This document shows positions 44,916 through 53,627 of a DNA stretch of 64,000 bases, piece by piece (the stretch's first letter is position 1; every line of letters starts with the position of its first letter). The position numbers and the translations under genes were made by a program. This stretch comes from an uncultured Granulosicoccaceae bacterium. Lineage in GTDB: Bacteria > Pseudomonadota > Gammaproteobacteria > CALCKW01. Location: the NCBI GenBank assembly GCA_937965695.1, contig CALCKW010000002.1:124001-188000 (forward strand), given 5' to 3'. The notes beneath the pieces are model-generated. The model did not search any database. It had not been told where the DNA came from and saw only the letters and a list, made by a program, of their open reading frames with translations.

Positions 44916-44990
44916 TGGCTGGGCCGGTAGGATTCGAACCTACGAATGCCGAGATCAAAACCCGGTGCCTTACCGCTTGGCGACGGCCCA
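44916..44990 (-). tRNA. tRNA-Gln (anticodon TTG), CCA encoded
   Basis: From 44990 the minus strand begins TGGGCCGTCGCCAAGCGG and gives a 75-base cloverleaf. The acceptor stem is TGGGCCG/CGGCCCA, the anticodon loop TTTTGAT has anticodon TTG, and the T arm carries GGTTCGAATCC. The 3' CCA is encoded at 44918-44916. A run of eight T residues follows. Its place between ispE and prs is conserved in many gammaproteobacteria. Confidence 0.95.
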
Positions 44991-45019
44991 ACAGCTGGAA
45001 CGTTCAAGAGTATAGAACC

Positions 45020-45904
45020 CTATTCCGTTATCGAACGTAATTTTTCATATACAGTGGAGCGATTCACGCCCTTGACTGCCCAACCCCGCCAAGGAGTCGG
45101 CAGCGAAGAGAGGAGCTCTAGGGCATCCCGTTCGCTATCCACTTCGGCAAACACACAAGCACCAGTTCCGGTCAACTTGGACCGACCTTGGAGTCGCTCG
45201 TCAAGCCAGTCCATCGCGTCGCTCACCTCTGGGTAAAGCTGCTTTGCTACCGGCTCAAAGACGTTAGTGCAACCGCCGTCAATGAAGTCAGCAATTGTGG
45301 TGGTTTCACAGTCGCGTGTCAATTGTTTTGAGAGAAATAATTCAGCGGTCGCGATGTGTACACCCGGGTGCACGACAGCGTACCAACGCTGCGGCAAATC
45401 AATCGATTGCAAGCGCTCACCAATGCCCTCTGCCCAAGACGTATTCCCGCGTATAAACACCGCAATATCAGCCCCTAAGGACGCCCCGAGTGCGGCTAAC
45501 TCCTCAGCGGGAGTATGCAGCTCCCACAGGGCGTCAAGCGCCAATAGAGTGGTCGCAGCATCCGAACTGCCGCCACCCAAACCGCCACCCATTGGCAGCA
45601 CTTTATGCAGTCGAATATCAGCACCTCGCGGCTCACGTGCGTGCGCTTGCAAAAGCTTGGCGGCGCGCACAACAAGGTCTTCATCTTCAGGCACTCCTTC
45701 GACTTGGTTACAACGATGAATAACCCCATCGCTTCGGATCTTGAAATCAAGAGAGTCACCCCAGTCGAGTAACTGAAAAACGGTTTGCAGAAGGTGGTAT
45801 CCGTCTTCGCGTCGACCCGTGATATGCAGAAAGAGATTGAGTTTTGCAGGAGCGGGCCAGCCATTGCTCCAATCTGTACGTTTCGAATCGTTAGTCATCG
45901 ACAC
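45020..45904 (-). CDS. ispE: 4-diphosphocytidyl-2-C-methyl-D-erythritol kinase
   Basis: The 294-residue GHMP kinase has PAPAKLNLFLHITGRREDGYH at the N-terminus (conserved catalytic Lys region) and the ATP loop LPMGGGLGGGSSDAATTLLA. LTGTGACVFAEVDS near the C-terminus is motif 3. It performs the ATP-dependent step of the MEP isoprenoid pathway. A second ATG two codons in is a possible start. The gene overlaps the end of lolB by 14 bases, implying translational coupling. Confidence 0.95.
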   Translation of the reverse strand: MSMTNDSKRTDWSNGWPAPAKLNLFLHITGRREDGYHLLQTVFQLLDWGDSLDFKIRSDGVIHRCNQVEGVPEDEDLVVRAAKLLQAHAREPRGADIRLHKVLPMGGGLGGGSSDAATTLLALDALWELHTPAEELAALGASLGADIAVFIRGNTSWAEGIGERLQSIDLPQRWYAVVHPGVHIATAELFLSKQLTRDCETTTIADFIDGGCTNVFEPVAKQLYPEVSDAMDWLDERLQGRSKLTGTGACVFAEVDSERDALELLSSLPTPWRGWAVKGVNRSTVYEKLRSITE

Positions 45905-46580
45905 CTGGGATGCTGACGCGGCGTGTAATTTTACTGGCGGGCTCCGGCTGTAAGCGCCATCGCGCCCGGGTGAGCTTCAGCTGTAAATGACCATCGGTGA
46001 TCAATACGCTTTTGGGCAGAGGCAACCCGTCTACTTCAACGTAGTCGAGATAACTCACACTCCACTCGGCGTACTGGAATTGTTCTGGACGCCCGTTCTC
46101 ATCAATGGATAGCAATTGCCCTTGATCGGCCAAACCAACAATCCACCATCGCAACAAAGAAGCTGGCATGGGCCATCCAATGACGCGCTCAATCAGCGCC
46201 TCAGGGGTGTCGGCTTTTATGGTTTTACCATTGCTTCGGGTGAGTACTGAGATCTCGGGAGCGATGTCCAAACTGACGCTGCCGATACCCACTGGGCCAC
46301 TTAAATCGAGGGCAGATACTTTTCCGCGCTGATTCCAGACTAGCTGAGCACTCGTTGGCCGTTCATTGCCCTTAACTGACAACTTGCCGCTCATTTGCCA
46401 ATAACCTAAGCCTTTCAATATTGCTTGACGTGATGCAAATCGCTCCTGCGCTGTCTCTCCCGTGACCTGCGTCTTAGGCAAAATAACGAAGTCTGGCAAC
46501 TCCTTTGGCGGTGGTGTTTGACAGGCGGCGAGAACCAAAACAAATGAAAGCACCGTCAGGGCTCGTTTAAACAGCATCAC
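45891..46580 (-). CDS. lolB: Outer-membrane lipoprotein receptor LolB
   Basis: The 229-residue protein begins with a lipoprotein signal ending in LVLAAC (Cys20). It shows the LolB features LKGLGYWQMSGKLSVKGNER, SAQLVWNQRG and the region around EALIERVIGWPMPASLLRWW, which includes the hydrophobic loop and conserved W-P motif, then YVEVDGLPLPKSVLIT. LolB takes lipoproteins from LolA and inserts them in the outer membrane. It lies 12 bases downstream of the TPR lipoprotein gene and overlaps ispE. Confidence 0.93.
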   Translation of the reverse strand: MMLFKRALTVLSFVLVLAACQTPPPKELPDFVILPKTQVTGETAQERFASRQAILKGLGYWQMSGKLSVKGNERPTSAQLVWNQRGKVSALDLSGPVGIGSVSLDIAPEISVLTRSNGKTIKADTPEALIERVIGWPMPASLLRWWIVGLADQGQLLSIDENGRPEQFQYAEWSVSYLDYVEVDGLPLPKSVLITDGHLQLKLTRARWRLQPEPASKITRRVSIPGVDD

Positions 46581-46592
46581 TTAATCTAACCT

Positions 46593-48293
46593 CTAAGGCG
46601 CAAATTTGCGCTGAACTTCGCGCAGCAGCGCGTCATCCGGTGTTTTATCTAAAGCAGCCTTAAGCAACTGCTGGGCTTCTTCGCGCTCACCCGATAACCA
46701 AAGCACCTCACCCAAGTGCGCAGCGATTTCAGCATCATTGAGCAACGCATAAGCGCGACGCAAATAGACGACCGACTGCGAGAGATCTCCCAATTTAAAA
46801 TAGATCCAACCCATACTGTCGATAATTGCTGGGTCGTTGGGTCGTAGCTTGTGAGCTTGCTCTATCAGTGTTTTCGCCTCATCTAGCCGCTCACCGCGCT
46901 GTGCCAGAGAATACCCGAGAGCATTCATTGCATGGGCGTTGGTTTTGTCCAGTTCCACCAACGCACGCATGTCAGATTCAAACAATAAAACATCACCGGA
47001 GCGCTCGGCGGCCAGACCTCGCGCATAGCGCAAATCCACGTCTGCTGGCTGGGCTTTAAGTGCTCGATTTAAAACCTCTAGCGCCTGCTGTTCGCGCCCT
47101 GCTTTTTGCAAGATATTCGCTTCGACCATCGCCAAACGTTGCTCCGCATCTTCGGTACTAAAGCTCCCGTTCAGTGACGATAAGCGAGCCAGCCCCACCT
47201 CTACACTTTCAGCCTGAGCTGCAAGCTCTGCGGCCCGCAACCCGGCGTCGAACTGATACTGCCCTTCCGAGACCTGATCGTAAGCAGATATTGCAGCAAG
47301 GTAGTCACGGCGTGTTTGCGCTACCCGGCCGATGAAATACTGTGAGTCGCTCGTTTTGTGGCCCAGCTCTACGGAACGGCTCAAATAGGTCTGCGCCGTT
47401 TCCAATCGCTTGCTGTCAATGGCCATCAGGCCAATCTCAAACATCACCTCACCCCGATGAGGGTAGCGCTGGTACAGCGTATTGGCTTGCGCCTCTGCCT
47501 CTGCATGTCGTCCCACATCAACCAATAAGCGCGCCATACCTAGTTGAGACAAAACATCGTCTGGATTGCGCTTTAGGTAGCGATGCAAATCGCTCAGCGC
47601 TTCATTGGTGTTTCCTCGGTTGGATTTAAGTTGCGCTCGGTACAAGTTGGCCCTCCCCATGTCAGGCTTGATCTCAAGCGTGCGATCGTAAGCCTTCAAA
47701 GCGACCTTATTTTGTCCGTCAGCAGCAGCTAAACGCGCGACGACAAAATGCCCCATCGCGCTATTGGGATGCCTACCGGACAATTCTTCTGCGACCCTTA
47801 CAGCCAAGGATAAACGCGGTTCACGCGCAAGCGAGGTCAGGACACTAGCAGCGCCCACATCGAAGGGCTGATCGGTTAACTCAAGGATGCGCTCATAGGT
47901 GTCGGCACTGGACTTAACATCACCCTGCTTCAAGTGCACACCCACTAGCAAACGATGTGCATTAACGTTATCGGGCTCAAGCTCCGCCCAACGCAACCCA
48001 CCTTCTAGGGCGCTGTCCCAAGCCTTTGCGTACACGGCCAGTCGCGCGGCACGCTCAGCCAAACGGGGATCATCGATGGAACGTGATGCCTTCAGATAAC
48101 CATCCATAGCCAAATCGACGCGGCCGCGACGACCCGCCAATTCGGCTAACAACATCTGATACATCAGCTCACCACGAGCTTCGTAGTTGATCTCTGGCGC
48201 CGCTTCATCATCGGTCAACGCCATTTTTGTCACGGAGGAACAACTGGCCAGCAGACAAGAGAGCGTGGCTGCCGTGAGCAAGAGTCTTTTCAT
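46593..48293 (-). CDS. TPR-repeat lipoprotein
   Basis: The 566-residue protein starts with a lipoprotein signal (MKRLLLTAATLSCLLASC, lipid-modified Cys18). It then consists of about 12-14 TPR units, clear in YDRTLEIKPDMGRANLYRAQ, LHRYLKRNPDDVLSQLGMAR and NALGYSLAQRGERLDEAKTL. It corresponds to the tetratricopeptide gene found next to lolB in Pseudomonas. A scaffold role in the periplasm is likely; partners are unknown. It is divergent from hemA across a 621-base gap and is probably the first gene of the lolB-ispE operon. Confidence 0.88.
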   Translation of the reverse strand: MKRLLLTAATLSCLLASCSSVTKMALTDDEAAPEINYEARGELMYQMLLAELAGRRGRVDLAMDGYLKASRSIDDPRLAERAARLAVYAKAWDSALEGGLRWAELEPDNVNAHRLLVGVHLKQGDVKSSADTYERILELTDQPFDVGAASVLTSLAREPRLSLAVRVAEELSGRHPNSAMGHFVVARLAAADGQNKVALKAYDRTLEIKPDMGRANLYRAQLKSNRGNTNEALSDLHRYLKRNPDDVLSQLGMARLLVDVGRHAEAEAQANTLYQRYPHRGEVMFEIGLMAIDSKRLETAQTYLSRSVELGHKTSDSQYFIGRVAQTRRDYLAAISAYDQVSEGQYQFDAGLRAAELAAQAESVEVGLARLSSLNGSFSTEDAEQRLAMVEANILQKAGREQQALEVLNRALKAQPADVDLRYARGLAAERSGDVLLFESDMRALVELDKTNAHAMNALGYSLAQRGERLDEAKTLIEQAHKLRPNDPAIIDSMGWIYFKLGDLSQSVVYLRRAYALLNDAEIAAHLGEVLWLSGEREEAQQLLKAALDKTPDDALLREVQRKFAP

Positions 48294-48914
48294 GAGGTAC
48301 GCGATCCTGACCCCGAGGGGTAAAGCGGTGTGCCATCGACACCTTTAACATCCTATTGGCAGTAGTCTAGCTCAGTAGCTGGGAGCCAGACAAAGCAGCG
48401 CACAATTTTTCTTTGCGGAGTGCTATCGACTTACATGATGCGACAAACCTCGACGAGCACCCGAAACTGGTTCGCATACGATCAAACATAAAAAGCACCG
48501 GACTGATTAGCTTAACGGCTAGGGAAAGTCCGGTCAGTGACGTTGGTGTGAAAAATTTGGACTCAACAAGGCGCGAATCGCCAGTAAAGTGTGGTGCGAT
48601 TGGCTAGATTTGCAACGCGGCTGGGCCGAATTCAGCAAGTCTACGGTGCGAGCATGACTTGATATGAGATTCCCTCCTTCAACCGTGTTCACACGTTCTT
48701 GTGAAATTCGCTGTGCTTTATGGCATCACTATTGATATTGAATCATAAGAACTAACGCCAAAGGAAGGCGCTAATACTTTTTTGCCGCATCTTTACGTCA
48801 CTGAAGAACAATCTAGCTCACTCAAATCAAACCGCCTCGCTCAGTGCCTCAGCGCCGTCTTGAGGGCGCCAATCAACTCAGCGCAACAGGCTGATTTCGC
48901 GTTAGAATAGGAAT
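48294..48914. other. Divergent TPR lipoprotein / hemA intergenic region
   Basis: This 621-base gap is long for two housekeeping genes. It has no credible ORF: the plus-strand ORF 48413-48607 lacks a ribosome-binding site and any recognised feature. One hairpin-forming element lies at 48497-48544. The promoters for both operons are expected near the ends but I cannot assign them. Confidence 0.45.
48497..48544. repeat. Inverted repeat with nested stem in the hemA upstream gap
   Basis: ACCGGACT (48497-48504) and AGTCCGGT (48537-48544) are perfectly complementary and enclose a smaller TAGC/GCTA pairing. No U-tract follows on either side. It could be part of a small RNA, a leader structure or a protein site. 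Confidence 0.4.
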
Positions 48915-50177
48915 ATGTCAATTCTCGCTTTAGGCCTCAATCATCACACCGCTCCCGTGGAGATACGTGAGCGCGTTGCCTTTGCTCCTGAAAGATTAGC
49001 GATTGACCTCCAGCAATTGGTCAAAGTGCAGGATGTGCAAGAGGCCGCGATCGTCTCTACCTGTAATCGCACAGAGATTTACTGCAATCTCGACGGTGAC
49101 AACATCAGTGAGCTGATGACCTGGCTAGAGCAGACACACGGCATAGAAAAATCTCAGTTAGAACCCTACCTGTTCAGTCACAGTGAGCGCGATGCAGTTA
49201 AGCACCTCCTGCGAGTCTGTAGCGGTCTCGATTCTTTGGTACTCGGCGAGCCACAAATACTCGGCCAGATGAAATCAGCTTGGCAAACAGCTGAAAGCGA
49301 AGGCACGCTCGGCAAGCATCTGAACAGGCTATTTCAACACGCTTTCACGGTCGCCAAAAAAGTGCGCTCCGACACCGCTATTGGCTCATCACCTGTATCA
49401 GTCGCTTTTGCCGCCGTGCAGTTGTCTAAACAAATTTTTGGCGACCTCAGCGGAAAAACCGCTTTGCTTTTAGGCGCAGGTGAAACCGCGGAATTGGCGA
49501 TGCGACACTTGCATGGCCAAGGTGTTGAAAAATTGATTGTTGTGAACCGCACATTGGCCAATGCAGAGGCCATGGCCTCAGAATTTGGCGCTAGTGTCGT
49601 GCCACTGAGTGACCTACACGATGTTCTTCATCTCGCCGATGTGCTCATTGCCTCGACGGGCTCACCCTTACCGGTGTTCGGTAAAGGCGCTGTCGAAAGC
49701 GCAATAAAAAAACGTCGACGCCAGCCCATGCTGATGGTTGATATCGCGGTGCCTCGCGATATTGAAACTGAAGTTGGCGAACTGGACGATGTATTTCTCT
49801 ATACTGTCGACGACTTGGAACACATTGTTGACGAGGGCCGTCGTTCACGCCAAAACGCCGCCGACGAAGCCGAAGAAATCATCGAACATCAAACCGAAGA
49901 ATTCATGGGCTGGCAACGCTCATTGCAAGCGGTGGACACTGTGCGTGCCGTGCGTGATAACGCCACAGAGCAACAGCAAATATTACTCAAGAAAGCCAGC
50001 GCTAGACTTGCTGCAGGTGATACACCTGAGCAGGTGATTGAGCAGCTAGCTCGCGCTCTGACCAACAAATTGATCGACCCCCCTACCCGCGCGCTGCGCC
50101 AAGCTGCCGCTCGCGACGATACTCAAATGCTAAACGCTGCACGCCAGCTGTTCGGCTTGGAAGATAACAACAGATGA
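48915..50177 (+). CDS. hemA: Glutamyl-tRNA reductase
   Basis: The 420-residue enzyme shows the N-terminal catalytic domain [20 protein letters not shown] with nucleophile C50 in [10 protein letters not shown]. The NADPH-binding part has [20 protein letters not shown] and [13 protein letters not shown], and a C-terminal dimerisation domain ends [20 protein letters not shown]. It makes glutamate-1-semialdehyde for haem. The prfA start overlaps its stop by four bases, so hemA-prfA-prmC form one operon, as is common in this class. Confidence 0.97.
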   Translation: MSILALGLNHHTAPVEIRERVAFAPERLAIDLQQLVKVQDVQEAAIVSTCNRTEIYCNLDGDNISELMTWLEQTHGIEKSQLEPYLFSHSERDAVKHLLRVCSGLDSLVLGEPQILGQMKSAWQTAESEGTLGKHLNRLFQHAFTVAKKVRSDTAIGSSPVSVAFAAVQLSKQIFGDLSGKTALLLGAGETAELAMRHLHGQGVEKLIVVNRTLANAEAMASEFGASVVPLSDLHDVLHLADVLIASTGSPLPVFGKGAVESAIKKRRRQPMLMVDIAVPRDIETEVGELDDVFLYTVDDLEHIVDEGRRSRQNAADEAEEIIEHQTEEFMGWQRSLQAVDTVRAVRDNATEQQQILLKKASARLAAGDTPEQVIEQLARALTNKLIDPPTRALRQAAARDDTQMLNAARQLFGLEDNNR

Positions 50178-51259
50178 CCCCATCGATAGAACGCAAATTG
50201 CAAGCCTTGGTCGAACGGCACGACGAAGTTGGCGTATTACTTGGCGACCCAGAAACCATTGCCGATCAAAACAATTTCCGCGCGCTTTCCAAAGAATATG
50301 CGCAGCTGGAATCCGTCAGCCAAAGCTTTGGTGCGTGGACTGTTGCAAACAGCGATTTGGCAGCAGCCCATGAAATGGCTGAAGACAGTGACCCTGAAAT
50401 GCGCGAGATGGCGCAGGCAGAAATCGGCGATGCACAGACGCGCATCGAAACCTTGGAAGCTGAACTGCAAGTACTGCTTCTGCCACAGGACCCGCGCGAC
50501 AACAACAACGTGTTTTTGGAAGTGCGAGCGGGCACGGGTGGCGATGAAGCGGCAATCTTTGCGGGTGATCTGCTAAAAATGTACGGACGTTACGCTGAAA
50601 ACCGTGGTTGGCGCCTAGAATTAGTCAGCGTGTCTGAGGGTGAGCACGGCGGCTACCGTCAAGCGGTCGGCCGCATCATTGGCGCGGGTGCTTACTCCCG
50701 CCTCAAATTTGAGTCCGGAGCCCATCGCGTGCAACGTGTGCCTGAGACTGAATCCCAAGGGCGCGTGCACACGTCTGCAGCCACCGTTGCCATACTGCCA
50801 GAAATTGAAGAAGTCGAAGCGATCACCATCAACCCCGCTGACCTCAGTGTCGATACCTTTAGAGCCTCAGGTGCCGGTGGCCAGCACGTCAACAAAACAG
50901 ATTCAGCTATCCGGATTACACACAACCCCAGTGGACTAGTGGTGGAATGCCAAGACCAACGTTCACAACACAAAAACCGTGCGCGCGCGATGACCCTACT
51001 GCAATCGCGCTTGATGGATATAGAAGTCAATGCGCAACGCGCAGAAGAATCTGAAACTCGACGACTGCAAGTAGGTAGCGGCGATCGCTCTGAGAGAATC
51101 CGCACTTACAACTTTCCGCAGGGACGCGTCACTGATCACCGCGTTAACCTCACGCTTTATAAACTCGATGAAATATTATCTGGCGCCTTGGATTCTGTCA
51201 TCGATCCTCTGTTGAGTGAACACCAAGCAGACTTAATGGCGGAGCTGTCAAAGCAGTGA
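50174..51259 (+). CDS. prfA: Peptide chain release factor 1
   Basis: The 361-residue factor has the GGQ tripeptide (G235-Q237) in [18 protein letters not shown], the N-terminal helical domain and [20 protein letters not shown]. The stop-codon-reading anticodon-like segment includes [20 protein letters not shown], where the P-E-T version of the P-x-T motif marks RF1 rather than RF2. It terminates translation at UAA and UAG. Its GGQ glutamine is methylated by PrmC, the next gene, which overlaps it by four bases. Confidence 0.97.
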   Translation: MTPSIERKLQALVERHDEVGVLLGDPETIADQNNFRALSKEYAQLESVSQSFGAWTVANSDLAAAHEMAEDSDPEMREMAQAEIGDAQTRIETLEAELQVLLLPQDPRDNNNVFLEVRAGTGGDEAAIFAGDLLKMYGRYAENRGWRLELVSVSEGEHGGYRQAVGRIIGAGAYSRLKFESGAHRVQRVPETESQGRVHTSAATVAILPEIEEVEAITINPADLSVDTFRASGAGGQHVNKTDSAIRITHNPSGLVVECQDQRSQHKNRARAMTLLQSRLMDIEVNAQRAEESETRRLQVGSGDRSERIRTYNFPQGRVTDHRVNLTLYKLDEILSGALDSVIDPLLSEHQADLMAELSKQ

Positions 51260-52104
51260 AAGAAGGCAGCGTAGCCACCGCTCTGCGGTGTGCGCAGGCC
51301 AAGCTTCAAGACACTGACAACCCTCGTCTTGAGGCCAGCATTTTATTATGTCATCTGCTCGACTGGCCACAAAGCAAACTGATTAGTCACAATGACGAGA
51401 TACTCTCTGCCGAACTGCTTTCGCACCTTGAGCTGTTGGTTGAGCGCCGACGTGTAGGCGAACCCTCCGCTTACATTATTGGTGAACGCGCCTTCTGGAC
51501 CTTAACCCTTAACGTGACATCGGCAACCTTGATACCGCGCCCTGACACAGAAACTCTCGTTGAAGAAGCACTGCGGTTCATCGCTGACACAGAAAACCCC
51601 AGAGTGTTGGATATGGGCACCGGCTCCGGAGCCGTGGCACTCGCAATAGCCAGTGAGCGACGCGACGCACACGTAGAGGCCAGTGACAGCAGCGCGGCTG
51701 CCCTTGAGGTGGCTCGCGGTAACGCAGCGCGCAACGACACATTTATACATGCATGGCACCAAGGCTCTTGGTTTGACGCTCTCCCCAAGCAAACTGAGCC
51801 CTATCATTTGATCGTCAGTAATCCGCCCTACATCGAAAACGATGATCCTCATTTGCTTGAACTAAAGCACGAGCCGATAGGTGCACTGACCGCAGGCATA
51901 GATGGCTTGGACGATATACGCCACCTGATAGCACAAGCCCCTAACTACTTAAAACCATCGGGTAAATTAGCCCTAGAGCACGGTTATAACCAAGCAACTG
52001 CCGTGGCCTCGCTTTTCAAGCAAGCGCAGTATCGTGATTTATGCCAAGGAAAAGACCTTGCACAAATTATCCGCACCAGTGCTGCAACAGCGCCGGGGAA
52101 TTAA
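51256..52104 (+). CDS. prmC: Release factor glutamine methyltransferase
   Basis: The 282-residue protein starts at a GTG overlapping the prfA stop. It has an N-terminal helical RF-binding domain, the SAM site [20 protein letters not shown], and the catalytic NPPY (N189-Y192) in [12 protein letters not shown]. It methylates the GGQ glutamine of RF1 and RF2. The ppx-type gene starts one base after its stop, so coupling continues downstream. Confidence 0.95.
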   Translation: MKEGSVATALRCAQAKLQDTDNPRLEASILLCHLLDWPQSKLISHNDEILSAELLSHLELLVERRRVGEPSAYIIGERAFWTLTLNVTSATLIPRPDTETLVEEALRFIADTENPRVLDMGTGSGAVALAIASERRDAHVEASDSSAAALEVARGNAARNDTFIHAWHQGSWFDALPKQTEPYHLIVSNPPYIENDDPHLLELKHEPIGALTAGIDGLDDIRHLIAQAPNYLKPSGKLALEHGYNQATAVASLFKQAQYRDLCQGKDLAQIIRTSAATAPGN

Positions 52105-52105
52105 T

Positions 52106-53602
52106 ATGCAAAAAAACGATTCAACCCAATTTGCCGCTGTTGATCTGGGATCAAACAGTTTTCACATGGTTGTCGCCAAGCTAGAAAATGGCCAATTGAA
52201 AGTGATGGACAGACTGCGCGAACAAGTGCAGCTGGGTTTAGGTATGTCCGACGACAAATTGATCACCGATGATGCTTGGGCACGAGGTCTCAGCTGCCTT
52301 GCGACTTTTGGTCAGCGCCTGCGCGGCATACCAACAAGTAATTGCAGGGTAGTTGGTACAAATACCCTGCGCCGAGCAGTTAACGGCGACGCCTTTGTGA
52401 AAGAGGCCAACAAGGTACTTGGTCACGAAATCGAGATTATCTCAGGCCGTGAAGAAGCACGACTGATATACGAAGGCGTGCTTCAAAATGCGTCCGATCC
52501 CAATCTACCGCGTTTAGTAATCGACATCGGCGGAGGTAGCACCGAGCTCATTGTGGGTGATGGCCTCTACCCCACGGTGATCGAGAGCATCAATGTCGGT
52601 TGTGTCAGCATGAGTCAGCGCCACTTTGGCAAAGGGAGAATTAACGCGAGCACCATGCGGCGCGCAGCAAATAACACCCTGATGGAATTCCATCCGGTCA
52701 TGCACAAATACACACAAAGCCATTGGGAAGAAGTAGTTGGCTGCTCAGGCACCATCAAAGCGATCAACCAAGTATCACAACATTTAGGTTATAGCTCGGG
52801 TGACGGGTTTTCAGCCCAGGCGCTGGAACAGCTCTCTGCGCACATGCAGCAAATAGGTCAAATAGATGAGCTGGGCTTTCCAGATTTGCCGAGCCGCCGT
52901 CTGCAGGTACTGCCCGGCGGTGTCGCCGTATTACAAGCGCTGTTTAAGTCACTTGGTATCGCCCATATGCAGGTCTCCGATACCGCGCTGCGTGAAGGCG
53001 TTATCTACGATTTACACGGCTCACGGCACCACGCTAACGTGCAAGAACACACGATGCGCCAGTTGGTCAAGCAATTTAATGTAGACGCAGAGCATGCAGA
53101 CCGTGTTCAGCACACCGCGGACCGCCTGCAAAGTCGCGCCATACACCAAAAACCACTCAGCCCGATTGACATGCAGCAAATGAAATTTGCGGCGCAAGTT
53201 TTTGAATTAGGATGGGTAGTCGCTCACAGTCAATACCACAAGCACGGCCACTATCTTTTATCTAACTCAGACATGCGAGGGTTTGGTCGAACTGAACAAA
53301 AGCTACTTGCAAACCTCGTGCGTTATCATCGGCGAAAACTGCCGCAGCAACTAGAACAACTTTTTAATGATGGCCAGCAGCAGGTGCTGTTGCTATTGAG
53401 ACTGGCGGTTATCCTTAATCGCGACAGGCTTGATGAACCTGACCCTCCACTTGATGTGATTTTCGAAACCGATAGAGTTGTTTTGGTTGCGGATGATGCA
53501 TGGTTAAAGCTCAACCCGCTAACGACTGCAGAACTACAGGCTGAATGCCAAGAATGGACAAGGCTAGATCATCTTGTCGCTCTAAACCCCGAAGAAGGCT
53601 AG
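52106..53602 (+). CDS. ppx: Exopolyphosphatase / guanosine pentaphosphatase (Ppx/GppA)
   Basis: The start is the ATG at 52106 (MQKNDSTQFAAVDLGSNSFH) with GGGGAA upstream; the open frame begins earlier, inside prmC. The 498-residue protein has the ASKHA phosphate loop AAVDLGSNSFHMVVAKL, ISGREEARLIYEGVL and VIDIGGGSTELIVGD. The C-terminal HD-like domain includes QEHTMRQLVKQFNVDAEHA. It trims inorganic polyphosphate or pppGpp. It is convergent with ppk, whose stop is 26 bases away, a common pairing for polyphosphate balance. Confidence 0.93.
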   Translation: MQKNDSTQFAAVDLGSNSFHMVVAKLENGQLKVMDRLREQVQLGLGMSDDKLITDDAWARGLSCLATFGQRLRGIPTSNCRVVGTNTLRRAVNGDAFVKEANKVLGHEIEIISGREEARLIYEGVLQNASDPNLPRLVIDIGGGSTELIVGDGLYPTVIESINVGCVSMSQRHFGKGRINASTMRRAANNTLMEFHPVMHKYTQSHWEEVVGCSGTIKAINQVSQHLGYSSGDGFSAQALEQLSAHMQQIGQIDELGFPDLPSRRLQVLPGGVAVLQALFKSLGIAHMQVSDTALREGVIYDLHGSRHHANVQEHTMRQLVKQFNVDAEHADRVQHTADRLQSRAIHQKPLSPIDMQQMKFAAQVFELGWVVAHSQYHKHGHYLLSNSDMRGFGRTEQKLLANLVRYHRRKLPQQLEQLFNDGQQQVLLLLRLAVILNRDRLDEPDPPLDVIFETDRVVLVADDAWLKLNPLTTAELQAECQEWTRLDHLVALNPEEG

Positions 53603-53627
53603 ACCTACGGTCACTGCGTGATTGACA

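Noticed and set aside
48525..48560. Sequence GCTAGGGAAAGTCCGGTCAG resembling the conserved GAGGAAAGTCCGG of RNase P RNA
   Set aside because: The other universal RNase P RNA segments are absent within the gap and the region is too short and unstructured elsewhere.
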